A stretch of 64,000 bases of DNA from [Pseudopropionibacterium] massiliense. Its GTDB lineage: Bacteria; Actinomycetota; Actinomycetes; Propionibacteriales; Propionibacteriaceae. Location: the NCBI RefSeq assembly GCF_900607225.1, contig NZ_LR027842.1, positions 522,088 through 586,087 of the forward strand, read 5' to 3'. How positions within the stretch are numbered: position 1 is the stretch's first letter; each line of letters opens with the position of its first letter. Shown in pieces: positions 49,673 through 57,748 of the stretch. The position numbers and the translations under genes were made by a program. The notes under the pieces are model-generated. The model ran no database searches and had not been told where the DNA came from. It saw nothing but the letters and a program-made list of their open reading frames with translations.

Positions 49673-50971
49673 ATGTCAGAGACACCCGAGCCCACACCGG
49701 CCAGGCCGCGACGCATTGTCGTCGGGGTTTCCGGTTCCATCGCCGCATACAAGGCTCCCTTCGTCATCAGAGCACTTCGGGAGGCCGGGCACGAGGTCAA
49801 GACGGTGCCCACCGAGGCGGCGCTGCGGTTCATCGGCGCCCCAGCGCTGGCGGCCGTCTCCGGGGGGCCGGTGTCGTCGGGGGTCTTCGACGACCCCGCC
49901 GCCGTCGAGCACGTCGCGGTGGGGGAGTGGGCGGAGCTCGTGGTGGTCGCGCCCGCGTCGGCGGATCTGCTGGCCCGTATCGCCGCGGGGCGGGCCGACG
50001 ACCTGCTCACCGCGACGATCCTCACCACCACCGCGCCCGTGATGCTGGCCCCCGCCATGCACACCCAGATGTGGCTCAACCCGGCCACCCAGGAGAACGT
50101 CGCGACGCTGCGCCGCCGGGGGCTGACCGTGCTCACCCCCGACTCCGGGCGCCTGACCGGCAGGGACTCCGGGATCGGAAGGCTTCCCGATCCCGACCGG
50201 ATCGTCACCGAGGCCCTGGCCGTGCTGGAGGCCTCCGAGGCCGGGAGCAGGCCCAACGGCCTGGAGGGGCGGCGAGTGGTGGTCTCGGCGGGCGGAACCC
50301 GGGAACCGATCGACCCGGTGCGTTTCCTCGGGAACCGTTCCTCCGGGCGGCAGGGTTGCGCCATCGCTCGGGCCGCAGCGATCCGTGGGGCGCGCGTCGC
50401 GCTCGCCGCGGCGCACGTCGATCCCGGCGTCCTGGCGCAGCTGCCGGCTTCCGTCGAGGTGATCCCGGTGAACACGGCTCTGGAACTCAACGACGTCGTG
50501 CGGCACCTCTGCACGGACGCCGACGCCGTCGTCATGGCTGCTGCGGTCGCGGACTACCGGCCCGCCACCGTGTCGGCCGCGAAGATCAAGAAACACGGCC
50601 TGGATGACGACGAGACGGGGCCCGTCCCGCCGCCCGTGATCACCCTGGTGGAGAACCCCGACATCCTGGCCGGGCTGGTCGCCGACCCACCCCGGGGCGA
50701 AAACGGACGAACCCTCGTGGTCGGGTTCGCGGCCGAGACCGGCGACGAGGATGGTGACGTGCTGAGCCACGGGGTCGCGAAGGCGTGGCGGAAGGGCGCC
50801 GACCTGTTGGCCGTCAACGCCGTCGGCCCCGCTCTCGGGTTCGGTGACGTGCCCAATGCGGTCGTGGTCCTGGACGCCCAGGGCCGCGAGGTGATCCGGG
50901 CCTCCGGCAGCAAGGACGACGTGGCCAGGGCGCTGGTGGGCCTCATCGCCGAACGCCTGGAAAACAACTGA
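49673..50971 (+). CDS. coaBC: Bifunctional phosphopantothenoylcysteine decarboxylase/phosphopantothenate-cysteine ligase
   Basis: A 432-residue CoaBC (Dfp). The N-terminal flavoprotein domain has GVSGSIAAYKAP, the catalytic His in VEHVAVGEWAE and PAMHTQMW. The C-terminal ligase has SAGGTREPIDPVRFLGNRSS and AAAVADYRPATVSAAKIKK. Reactions: ligation of Cys to 4'-phosphopantothenate with CTP, then decarboxylation, two steps of coenzyme A synthesis. The pathway product also supplies the phosphopantetheine arm of the NRPS carrier domains. No strong ribosome site precedes the ATG; it stands alone between the glpK terminator and a convergent operon. Confidence 0.97.
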   Translation: MSETPEPTPARPRRIVVGVSGSIAAYKAPFVIRALREAGHEVKTVPTEAALRFIGAPALAAVSGGPVSSGVFDDPAAVEHVAVGEWAELVVVAPASADLLARIAAGRADDLLTATILTTTAPVMLAPAMHTQMWLNPATQENVATLRRRGLTVLTPDSGRLTGRDSGIGRLPDPDRIVTEALAVLEASEAGSRPNGLEGRRVVVSAGGTREPIDPVRFLGNRSSGRQGCAIARAAAIRGARVALAAAHVDPGVLAQLPASVEVIPVNTALELNDVVRHLCTDADAVVMAAAVADYRPATVSAAKIKKHGLDDDETGPVPPPVITLVENPDILAGLVADPPRGENGRTLVVGFAAETGDEDGDVLSHGVAKAWRKGADLLAVNAVGPALGFGDVPNAVVVLDAQGREVIRASGSKDDVARALVGLIAERLENN

Positions 50972-51027
50972 TCACAGTCCCAACCGCGATCGCCCGTCGA
51001 TCCTGCCCGCGGCTGCGGTGGTCCGCA

Positions 51028-51053
51028 CCGGGGACTTCCTCCATGTTCCCCGG
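51028..51053. terminator. Possible terminator between convergent coaBC and the SRPBCC gene
   Basis: CCGGGGA (51028-51034) pairs with TCCCCGG (51047-51053) across a 12-base loop. It lies 57 bp after the coaBC stop and 72 bp from the stop of the convergent gene. The stem is short and no T-run follows. Confidence 0.35.
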
Positions 51054-51124
51054 GCCGGGGCCACGCCTGGATCGCCACGGATTCTTGCTACTGGCCGCAA
51101 GATCTGTGGCGGTTCATCCGTGCA

Positions 51125-51553
51125 TCACCAGCTCTCCCCGGTTTCCACAACCGTTTTGAGGCCGCTGAGCACGAACATCCAGGCTGCCCCGACGTTCTTG
51201 GCCGTGTTCGGGGAACTATCGAGGCGGTCATGGATCACGGTGAGACAGCAGTGGCCGCCTTCTTGGGGCTCGATGAGCCAGGTGACACGGCTGGCAGGTT
51301 CGTCCACCGAAGGTGGGTGATAGAGCGAACGCCAGGTGATCACGAATCTGTGGTTGGGATCCGATTCCAGTACCTCCCCGTCGACCAGGGGGGCGTCGGT
51401 CGAGCGATAAACGCATGGTGAGCCGGGTTGCGTGGTCGTGTCGATGCTGGATCCAAAGAAGTAGCGACGGGTGAATTCGGGTTTCGTGATGGCCTCCCAG
51501 ATTGCCTCGGGAGCGGCCTTGATGAAGATGCGGTGCACCTGTGTGGATGTCAT
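51125..51553 (-). CDS. SRPBCC (AHSA1-like) family protein
   Basis: A 142-residue START/SRPBCC-fold protein: RIFIKAAPEAIWEAITKPEF at the N-terminus, a central RSTDAPLVDGEVLESDPNHR and the terminal helix NVGAAWMFVLSGLKTVVETG. The family binds hydrophobic ligands or assists HSP90 (Aha1). The gene starts at an ATGA overlap with the ArsR gene, a very common pair in which the ArsR-type protein regulates both. The ligand is unknown. Confidence 0.93.
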   Translation of the reverse strand: MTSTQVHRIFIKAAPEAIWEAITKPEFTRRYFFGSSIDTTTQPGSPCVYRSTDAPLVDGEVLESDPNHRFVITWRSLYHPPSVDEPASRVTWLIEPQEGGHCCLTVIHDRLDSSPNTAKNVGAAWMFVLSGLKTVVETGESW

Positions 51554-51864
51554 GAATCCTCCAGCTCTTGTTTCAACTCCACCAGGATGGATGCCTGGTG
51601 GGCGGTGTACTTGTCGATCCAGCGGGCGTGGATCTGTTGGATAGGAACAGGATTGAGAAAATGCCGTTTAACGCGACCGTCGCGTTGCGTGGTTATCAGA
51701 CCTGCTTCTTCCAGGATGTGCAGGTGTTTTGCGATGCCGAATCGTGTCATCTCGAAGTCCTTTTCCAGATCCGTCTGGGTTAGGCCTCCCTCGGTGAACA
51801 GCCGGTCGAGCAGTGCGCGCCTCGTGGGGTCCGCCAAGGCCTTGAAAACCTCATCCATGTCCAC
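51550..51864 (-). CDS. ArsR-family transcriptional regulator
   Basis: A 104-residue winged-helix repressor: FKALADPTRRALLDRLFTEG, recognition region MTRFGIAKHLHILEEAGLI and wing QRDGRVKRHFLNPVPI. It lacks metal-binding Cys motifs, so it belongs to the small-ligand or SRPBCC-associated group. A GTG at 51864 lies 7-8 bases after a good -10 element and may be leaderless; ATG at 51858 is the alternative. A palindrome between -35 and -10 indicates autoregulation. Confidence 0.93.
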   Translation of the reverse strand: MDMDEVFKALADPTRRALLDRLFTEGGLTQTDLEKDFEMTRFGIAKHLHILEEAGLITTQRDGRVKRHFLNPVPIQQIHARWIDKYTAHQASILVELKQELEDS

Positions 51865-51871
51865 CCCGAGA

Positions 51872-51900
51872 AAATATGTGACTTAATGGTCACATGTCAA
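51872..51900 (-). promoter_or_regulatory. Promoter with embedded operator of the arsR-SRPBCC operon
   Basis: On the minus strand TTGACA (51895-51900) and ATATTT (51872-51877) are separated by 17 bp. The spacer region carries the perfect inverted repeat ATGTGAC-cattaa-GTCACAT (51876-51895). A repressor bound there would block RNA polymerase directly. This is the clearest promoter in the window. Confidence 0.8.
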
Positions 51901-52067
51901 GAGGAGGGCGTGAAGGTTGTGGATCCGCTTGCCTTCTCGTCGTTCGCTTGCGCTCCAGAGGGAGCGGGTGACAAGAAAACAAGCGCATGAGGATCTTCTC
52001 GAAGCTGGTGAGCTGACCTGCTCGTTCGTCGTGGTCCGGCTCAACCAGCTTCGGAAGAGGTATGCTC

Positions 52068-52123
52068 ACGTGCCGGCTCAACCGGCTCTGAGCCCGATCT
52101 CCCGGTCGTAGTGGGCGATCACC
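52068..52123 (-). pseudogene. Duplicated remnant of the 3' end of the oligopeptide ABC ATPase gene
   Basis: This stretch resembles 54551-54608, the end of the ABC ATPase gene and its downstream flank, with a few substitutions and small gaps; it reads VIAHYDREIGL on the minus strand against VIARCDREIRLND. The surrounding gap 51901-52319 has no intact gene. It also holds GGCTCAACCAGC-type motifs and a short rightward frame ending at 52238 (TAGKFDVEERWPELLVQRHV) that could be another gene tail. Confidence 0.55.
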
Positions 52124-52319
52124 TTTCTGGGTAGGTAGTCTGAGCCCAGAGCACTGAGAAGAAGAGGCTCGTCACGGCCGGCAAGTTCGACGTTGAGGAG
52201 CGCTGGCCCGAACTGCTCGTGCAGCGGCATGTGTTGTGACCAAAGCCGCTGGAGCAGCGCCCCTCACCGATGTGATGAACCCTGGTCCCGAGGCGTGGAG
52301 CATCCGGAGCACGGACACT

Positions 52320-52670
52320 TCATTCACCGGGCACCGAATCATTCGTGACGTATCCGCTCCCCCGATAGTTCGACGGTGACACTCCGAACACCGCCTTGAA
52401 GTAACGGGCCGCATGTCCACGGCTGCGCCATCCCACTTTGTTCATCGCCTCGGCTATGGGGAGGTCGGTTTCCCGCAACAGTGCGGCCAGCAGACGTGCG
52501 CGAAGGTACATCAGGAAACACATCGGGGTGCGGCCGAACCTGCGAGTGAACACTCGCCCGAGCTGTGACACCGAAAGATGGACCAGCGCAGCGAGTTCGT
52601 CCAGTCGCCAGTCGTGTTCAGGTCGCTCAGCCAACAGGCGCGCGGCCTGTTGAGCGGCGGAGAGGCTCAT
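52320..52670 (-). CDS. AraC-family transcriptional regulator, HTH domain only
   Basis: A 116-residue protein made only of the two-helix-turn-helix AraC DNA-binding domain (DWRLDELAALVHLSVSQLGR, then DLPIAEAMNKVGWRSRGHAA and the signature FKAVFGVSPSNYR), like MarA or SoxS in size. AGGAGG lies six bases upstream of the ATG at 52670. The start overlaps the stop of the erm gene by ATGA, so it is made from the same message. No sensor domain is present; activity would have to be set by its amount, which fits control through erm leader attenuation. This partnership is unusual and is inferred from position only. Confidence 0.88.
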   Translation of the reverse strand: MSLSAAQQAARLLAERPEHDWRLDELAALVHLSVSQLGRVFTRRFGRTPMCFLMYLRARLLAALLRETDLPIAEAMNKVGWRSRGHAARYFKAVFGVSPSNYRGSGYVTNDSVPGE

Positions 52671-53482
52671 CGTCGCCTCCTGTGGTTTCCTCGTGTGGGC
52701 GGGGCAGGCGGCGACGATCCCGTCGTCTTGAACAGGTCCACCCAGGCCTTCGGATGCATCATTCGGGGTAGGGCTGAGGCATCGATGCCGTGTCTTCCGA
52801 GCCAGGCCCGGGCCGCCTGCGGTGAAGGGAAGGAAGTGGCGCGAGCAAGGATCTGGGCCAGTCCGTTTCCCGGCCCGGTGTAGATGCGGTGGACCAGGGC
52901 GTGGAATCGACACTGCTCAGTCACCGGTAGCAACGGGTGCTCGCGACGGTGGATGGTGAGAATCCCGCCATCCACACCAGGGCGTGGAGTGAAAGCCCGT
53001 GCGGGGACACGACCATGCAGGGTGAACGTGAACCACGGTGCCCATTGCGCGGTCATCATGGTGGCCCCACCCACGCCAGCCCTGCGGCGGGCAACCTCCC
53101 ACTGGGTCAGCAGGACGGCGTCGCTCCAGGCGAAGGAGTGCAAGAGGTGTCTCAGTATCGCGGTGGTCTGGTGGAAGGGCAGATTCCCCACCACCACGTG
53201 GGGATGGCTCGGCAGCCGATGGGTGAGGAAATCACCTGACACCACCTCCACGTGTGAGGGAAGGCGACAGCGCAGCCTCTGCTCCAGGCGGGCGTCGATC
53301 TCGATGGCCGTCACAGGGCGGCCGAGGCGCGCCAGCGGTACGGTGAGTGCGCCGTCGCCCGGTCCGATTTCGATGATGGGTCCGCGGGTTGCTGCGACGA
53401 GTTCAACGAAGGTGGCGATGACGGCTGGGTCGGTGAGGAAGTTCTGGCCGTGTTCGTGACGGCCGTGATGAAAAGTGGGCAC
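52667..53482 (-). CDS. erm: 23S rRNA (adenine-N6)-dimethyltransferase, Erm(X)-like
   Basis: A 271-residue Rossmann-fold methyltransferase. The N-terminal GRHEHGQNFLTDPAVIATFV, SAM motif I in IIEIGPGDGALTVPLARLG, the acidic motif TAIEIDARLE and catalytic motif IV NLPFHQTTAILRHLLH identify the Erm family; LTQWEVARRRAGVGGATMMT is typical of the actinobacterial Erm(X) group. It methylates 23S rRNA at the macrolide-lincosamide-streptogramin B site, protecting the ribosome. The GTG at 53482 has GGAG six bases upstream and agrees with the N-terminal length of the family; the frame is open to 53515 without a ribosome site. A leader peptide gene lies upstream and an AraC gene overlaps downstream. Confidence 0.92.
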   Translation of the reverse strand: MPTFHHGRHEHGQNFLTDPAVIATFVELVAATRGPIIEIGPGDGALTVPLARLGRPVTAIEIDARLEQRLRCRLPSHVEVVSGDFLTHRLPSHPHVVVGNLPFHQTTAILRHLLHSFAWSDAVLLTQWEVARRRAGVGGATMMTAQWAPWFTFTLHGRVPARAFTPRPGVDGGILTIHRREHPLLPVTEQCRFHALVHRIYTGPGNGLAQILARATSFPSPQAARAWLGRHGIDASALPRMMHPKAWVDLFKTTGSSPPAPPTRGNHRRRR

Positions 53483-53576
53483 TGCTTGCTCCGTGATGGT
53501 CGTGGAGCCGGGCATGCTGAAAGACGCAGCCCGGCATGGGGGCCGGGACGGGAGCAGCGACGGGGCGCTCCCGCGG
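53483..53576 (-). promoter_or_regulatory. Attenuator region between erm leader and erm
   Basis: Between the leader stop and the erm GTG the transcript can form GGGAGC/GCTCCC and GCCGGGC/GCCCGGC hairpins. The second lies just ahead of the erm ribosome site. In known erm systems a drug-stalled ribosome on the leader changes such pairing and frees the methyltransferase start; the same is inferred here. Confidence 0.6.
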
Positions 53577-53633
53577 TCAGCGGCTGCGCAGACGCAGCAG
53601 AGCAGTGCAGAGGATCAACATGGTGTTCAGCAT
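53577..53633 (-). CDS. Erm leader peptide, RLR class
   Basis: An 18-codon frame, MLNTMLILCTALLRLRSR, precedes erm by 94 nt. The Arg-Leu-Arg motif near its end is the hallmark of the RLR class of erm leader peptides, at which macrolide-bound ribosomes stall. An AAGGG-like ribosome site precedes the ATG. Length, motif and position all fit a programmed-stalling leader. Confidence 0.78.
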   Translation of the reverse strand: MLNTMLILCTALLRLRSR

Positions 53634-53738
53634 AGGGAGTCCGCCCTTGAGGGAACCAGCGGGAAGCCGCTGTGGAGGCAAAGACGCGCAGATGTGTATC
53701 AGCCCCGCGGTTTGCACAGGGCCCTATTTTCTCCTGTC

Positions 53739-53808
53739 CTTTCCGTCCGCTGGTCGAGCCGGACTGCTCGCTCCGCATCACAGTCCGGCTCGACCAGCGG
53801 ACGGAAAG
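53739..53808. repeat. Perfect 27-bp inverted repeat
   Basis: The left arm 53739-53765 and right arm 53782-53808 are perfectly complementary over 27 bp with a 16-base loop. It lies between the erm leader (leftward) and the broken hydrolase (rightward). The inner CTGGTCGAGCCGGAC / GTCCGGCTCGACCAG resembles GGCTCAACCAGC motifs elsewhere in the window (52046, 52077), so a dispersed palindromic repeat is possible; a recombination footprint or a strong two-way terminator are alternatives. Confidence 0.85.
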
Positions 53809-53917
53809 CTCAGTGCCATGCTTTACAGGAGGCGTGCAGCCCCGATCAGGCGCCAGGAATCCTGGTCACGGCTCCCTTATCGCGACCTTGGACACCCCCA
53901 GTACTACAGTCACCGAG

Positions 53918-54399
53918 GTGACGACGCTCGCACTGCACGAGTGGGGGAATCCCGCGGCTCCGGCCCTGCTTCTGGTACACGGCCTGACGGAATCGGCCGC
54001 CGCCTGGCCCGACGCCGTGGCTGGCTGGTCCTCCCGATACCACGTTCTCGCGGTGGACCTGCGGGGGCACGGGATGTCCCCACGGTGGGACGACGAAGCC
54101 CTGAACCGGGCACCGCAGACCATGCAGGAAGACCTCGAGCGGGTGCTCTCCTCACTCCCGGAGCCCCTCTCGGCGAGGCCGATCTCGTCAGCGCGGTCAA
54201 CCAGCTGACGATACCGACGCTGTACCTCGCACCCCGCCACGGCGACATGGCCCCTGACCCCTCCGATGTGACCAACCCGCTCGTGCGCCTGGTGTTGATC
54301 GACGGCGTCGGCCACTGCGTGCGGCGGGACGCCCCAGAGACCTACCACGGACTGGTCGATCCCTTCATCGAGGAGACCTTCGGCAATACCAGCCGGTGA
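53918..54399 (+). pseudogene. Alpha/beta hydrolase with internal deletion and frameshift
   Basis: The first part reads TTLALHEWGNPAAPALLLVH, then GLTESAAAWPDAVAGW and VDLRGHGMSPRW, typical of the N-terminal third of an alpha/beta hydrolase. At about 54165 the frame shifts and continues as GEADLVSAVNQLTIPTLYLA and DGVGHCVRRDAPETYHGL, the C-terminal third with the catalytic His. The middle, including the GxSxG nucleophile elbow, is missing, so the product cannot be active. Confidence 0.8.
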
Positions 54400-54565
54400 C
54401 CCGTACTCCCGTCGCCGATCCCCCGTGCACGAATCGCGGAAGAAGAACGCTTCGATGCCGTGTGGCGACGTTGAACCGTTGAACTTCCGCGTTTCGTGAG
54501 CAGGGTGGAGGGGCGGGAAGGGGGTGGTTTCGACTCGGCCGTTTGCTGGCGCTCACGTGCTGGCT

Positions 54566-55981
54566 CTAGTCGTTGAGCCTGATTTCCCGGTCGCAGCGGG
54601 CGATCACCGCCGGGTCGTGGGTGATCACCAGCATGGGGATGCGTTTCCTGACCTCGGCCAGGACCTCGCAGATGGCGTCGCGGGTGGTCGCGTCCAGGCT
54701 GGAGGTCACCTCGTCGAGCACCAGCAGCCGAGCCCCCGAGACGAGGACCCGGGCGATCGCGAAGCGCTGCAGCTGGCCTCCCGACAGCTGCCGTGGGCGT
54801 CGCGTTTCCCAGCCGGGCGGCAACCCGACCAGCTCGGCCGCCTCCTCGACGCCCATTCCCGCCCCTCCGAGCCGCACCGCCCTGGCCCGGGCGCGCGCCA
54901 GGGACCGCCCGAGCGACCACGCCGGGTTCACCGATGTCGCGGGATCCTGCGGAACCCACCCGATCATCCCGCGCGCCGACCGGGGCCAGTCGTCCAGCCG
55001 CGCCGGCAGCGCCGTCCCGGCCACGTCCACATCGCCGCCGCGTCGCGGCCAGAGCCCGACCAGGGTTCGTGCCACCGTCGACTTTCCCGAACCGGACGGG
55101 CCCGTCAACGCCACCGCCTCCCCGGCGAAGACGTCCAGATCCAGGCCGGCCACCGGGGGATCGGCCAGCCCGGGTGCGCCCGCCGTCAACGACCGCACCG
55201 ACAACACGGGCTCCGCGTCCCCTCGCGTGCCATCGCCGCGCGGTGCTCCCGGGCGATCCGCGGCCACGACCTCCCGCGCCGGGGCGGCGTCGATGAGACG
55301 CCCGTCGCGCATCTCCACCACCCGGCCGGTCAGGCGCGCCGCCACCGCGGAGTCGTGGGTGATCACCAGCAGCGTCGCATCCAGTTCCGCCACGAGCCGT
55401 TCCACCAGACCCAGGGCGGCGTCGACGGCCGACGGGTCGAGCCCGGCGGTCGGTTCGTCGAGCACCAGCAGTTCGGGGCGGCGCGCCAGGGCGCGGGCCA
55501 GCGCCACCCGTCGCCGCTGCCCTCCCGACAGTTCCGCCGGGAAACGGTGCAGGAAATCGCGGGTCGTCGGCAGCCCGAAAATCTCCAGGGCCTCGTCGCG
55601 GAGCCGCTGCGCCTCCTCACCCGATCCCCGCGACAACTCCGTCATCAGGTATCCGATGCGGCGGGTCGGGGTCAGTGCCCCGGCCGGGTCCTGGTCCAGC
55701 CGGGCGACGCGACGCCGCAGCCCCCGCAGGACCCCGGGGGAGGCCAGCCGGCCATCGGCCACGACGGGCGCACCCAGCACCGTCATGTTGCCCGCCGTCA
55801 GCTCCAGACCGGGCGCGACCGAACCCAGCAGGGCCAGGGACAGGGTCGACTTGCCCGACCCGGATTCCCCCACGAGGCCGACGCGCTCGCCCCGGTCCGC
55901 GACGAGGGCGGTTCCGTCCAGGATCGTCCCGGCGGCCGAACGGATCCGCAGATCCTCCACCTGCACGGCTGGTTCAGTCAC
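54566..55981 (-). CDS. Dipeptide/nickel-type ABC transporter ATPase, two fused ATPase domains
   Basis: A 471-residue protein with two ABC domains, equal to DppD and DppF in one chain. Domain 1: Walker A GESGSGKSTLS, signature LSGGQRRRVALARAL, Walker B LLVLDEPTAGLD. Domain 2: GPSGSGKSTVA, LSGGQLQRFAIARVL, LLVLDEVTSSLD and ITHD. GTG at 55981 with GGAGG six bases upstream is chosen; it overlaps the permease stop by 8 bp (GTGACTGA). It is the last gene of the leftward import operon. A fragment of its 3' end is duplicated at 52068. Confidence 0.93.
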   Translation of the reverse strand: MTEPAVQVEDLRIRSAAGTILDGTALVADRGERVGLVGESGSGKSTLSLALLGSVAPGLELTAGNMTVLGAPVVADGRLASPGVLRGLRRRVARLDQDPAGALTPTRRIGYLMTELSRGSGEEAQRLRDEALEIFGLPTTRDFLHRFPAELSGGQRRRVALARALARRPELLVLDEPTAGLDPSAVDAALGLVERLVAELDATLLVITHDSAVAARLTGRVVEMRDGRLIDAAPAREVVAADRPGAPRGDGTRGDAEPVLSVRSLTAGAPGLADPPVAGLDLDVFAGEAVALTGPSGSGKSTVARTLVGLWPRRGGDVDVAGTALPARLDDWPRSARGMIGWVPQDPATSVNPAWSLGRSLARARARAVRLGGAGMGVEEAAELVGLPPGWETRRPRQLSGGQLQRFAIARVLVSGARLLVLDEVTSSLDATTRDAICEVLAEVRKRIPMLVITHDPAVIARCDREIRLND

Positions 55982-56804
55982 GGCGACCTCCGAGGGCATC
56001 GACGAACAGGTTCACGGGCACCGTCAAGGCCACCATCGCGCCCAGCGGGGCCAGTACCGCCCACGGGTTGAGGCCCAGCCCGTCGAGGTTCCGCGAGACC
56101 ATCGTCGGCCACAGGAACCCGGACTCGGCGGCTGTGGTGCCCAGGAAGGAGATGGTCGCCATCAGGTAGAGGGCGGTGATCGTGGCCAACCCCAGGTCAG
56201 CCAGGACGGGACGCAGCAGCACCGGCACCACCTCCCGGATCAGCGCCACCGATGTCCTGTCCCCGGCCACCCGGGCCTGTTCGAAGAAGGCCGACCCCAG
56301 CAGCGGCTCCGCGGCCGTCCGGTAGTAGCGGGACGTGAACGGCAGGGTCAGGGCGGTTGCGATGGGGATGGTGGCGTACAGCGACGCCCCGGCGCGCTGA
56401 TAGACCACCAGCGAGGCCACGATCATCGGTGTCACCAGGACGACGTCCAGGACGAACCGCACGAACCAGACCCCGCGGGCCCGGGTGGCGAGCCACAACC
56501 CCGCGGCCAACCCGACGCCCTGCGAGACCACCGCGGTCAGGAGGGCCGCGATCAACAGCGCCCGGCCGCCCTCCAGGAGCTGGGGCAGCACCGGCCGCCC
56601 CAGGTAGTCGTGTCCCAGCCCGCCCGGGCCGCCCGTCGAATAGGCGAGGGCCGTCGTGGTCGCGGAATCCCCGGTGGCCGGCGCCACCCACGGGGCGGCC
56701 ACGGTGACAAGCACCATCAGCAGGGCGATGCCACCCCAGATTCTCGCCGGAATGCTCCCCTCACACCACCGCCACCATGCGTTCCTGACGCGCCGACAAC
56801 GCAT
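55974..56804 (-). CDS. ABC transporter permease (DppC/OppC type)
   Basis: A 276-residue permease with about six membrane segments and the EAA-like cytoplasmic loop AAEPLLGSAFFEQARVAGD. It overlaps the upstream permease gene by 44 bp if the ATG at 56804 is used; no later in-frame start with a ribosome site exists before the first membrane segment. It partners the permease at 56761 as the second half of the channel. Confidence 0.88.
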   Translation of the reverse strand: MRCRRVRNAWWRWCEGSIPARIWGGIALLMVLVTVAAPWVAPATGDSATTTALAYSTGGPGGLGHDYLGRPVLPQLLEGGRALLIAALLTAVVSQGVGLAAGLWLATRARGVWFVRFVLDVVLVTPMIVASLVVYQRAGASLYATIPIATALTLPFTSRYYRTAAEPLLGSAFFEQARVAGDRTSVALIREVVPVLLRPVLADLGLATITALYLMATISFLGTTAAESGFLWPTMVSRNLDGLGLNPWAVLAPLGAMVALTVPVNLFVDALGGRRD

Positions 56805-57741
56805 CCGCGACGGTGAAGGCCACCACCGCGACCACCATCATCAAGGCCCCCGCGGCCATCACCACCGGCACCTCCCTGTCCCCGACGGCCCGCACCAGCG
56901 CGAACCCCAGGCCGGGGAAGGAGGTCACGGTCTCCACCACCACGGCCCCACCCAACAGGTAGGGGATCGTCTGCGCGAGCAGCTGCAGGACACCGGGAGC
57001 CACCGACGGCAGCAGGTGTCCGGACAGCACCCGGCGGCGCGTCAGGCCCGCCAGCTCCGCCTCACGCACGTAGGGGGCGGCGGCGTGGGTGGCCACCAGG
57101 GCCTGGACGCGGCGGGTCAGGGACGCGGAGCAGACCAGCCACAGGGCCAGCGCCGGCATCACCAGGCAGACGGGGTTCTCCCACACCGTGCGACCCGCGC
57201 CGGGCACCGACAGCACCGGCAGCCAGCGGGTCCACACCGCCAGGACGGCCAGCAGCGCGATCGCCACCACGAACTCCGGTATCGCGGCCGCGGCCACCGA
57301 GACCCCCGCCAGGAACCGGCTGGCCGGATGCCTCGGACGTGCCCCGGTGATGACCGCGACGGGCAGGGTGACCAGCACCAACCCCAGCAGCACCACCGCG
57401 GCCAGGGTCAGCGATGCCAGGGCCGGTTGCGCGATCGTCTCCGTCACGGGCCTGGACGTGATGAGCGTGGTTCCGGGATCTCCCCGGAGAATGCCCGCCA
57501 CCCATTCCAGGTAGCGTTCCAGGACCGGCCGGTCCAGGCCCATCCGGGTCCTGGCCGCCTCCACCGCGGCGGCCCCGTTCCTCGAGGCGGTCGCGGTGGC
57601 CGCGTCCCCGGGAAGGGCCTGGATCAGCAGGAACAGCAGCAGCGAGGCCGCCAGGCACTGGGCGGCGGCGCGCGCCAGTCGCCGCAGCAACCAACCGGTG
57701 AGGGTGGGTCGCCGCGGCGACTTTTCAGTGGTTCGTCCCAA
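56761..57741 (-). CDS. ABC transporter permease (DppB/OppB type)
   Basis: A 326-residue permease. An N-terminal membrane segment is followed by the DppB-type extracytoplasmic loop (ARTRMGLDRPVLERYLEWVA) and five further segments with the EAA loop YVREAELAGLTRRRVLSGHL. A TTG start lies seven bases after the stop of the binding-protein gene, pointing to translational coupling; no independent ribosome site is seen. Confidence 0.9.
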   Translation of the reverse strand: MGRTTEKSPRRPTLTGWLLRRLARAAAQCLAASLLLFLLIQALPGDAATATASRNGAAAVEAARTRMGLDRPVLERYLEWVAGILRGDPGTTLITSRPVTETIAQPALASLTLAAVVLLGLVLVTLPVAVITGARPRHPASRFLAGVSVAAAAIPEFVVAIALLAVLAVWTRWLPVLSVPGAGRTVWENPVCLVMPALALWLVCSASLTRRVQALVATHAAAPYVREAELAGLTRRRVLSGHLLPSVAPGVLQLLAQTIPYLLGGAVVVETVTSFPGLGFALVRAVGDREVPVVMAAGALMMVVAVVAFTVADALSARQERMVAVV

Positions 57742-57748
57742 GGCCGGA

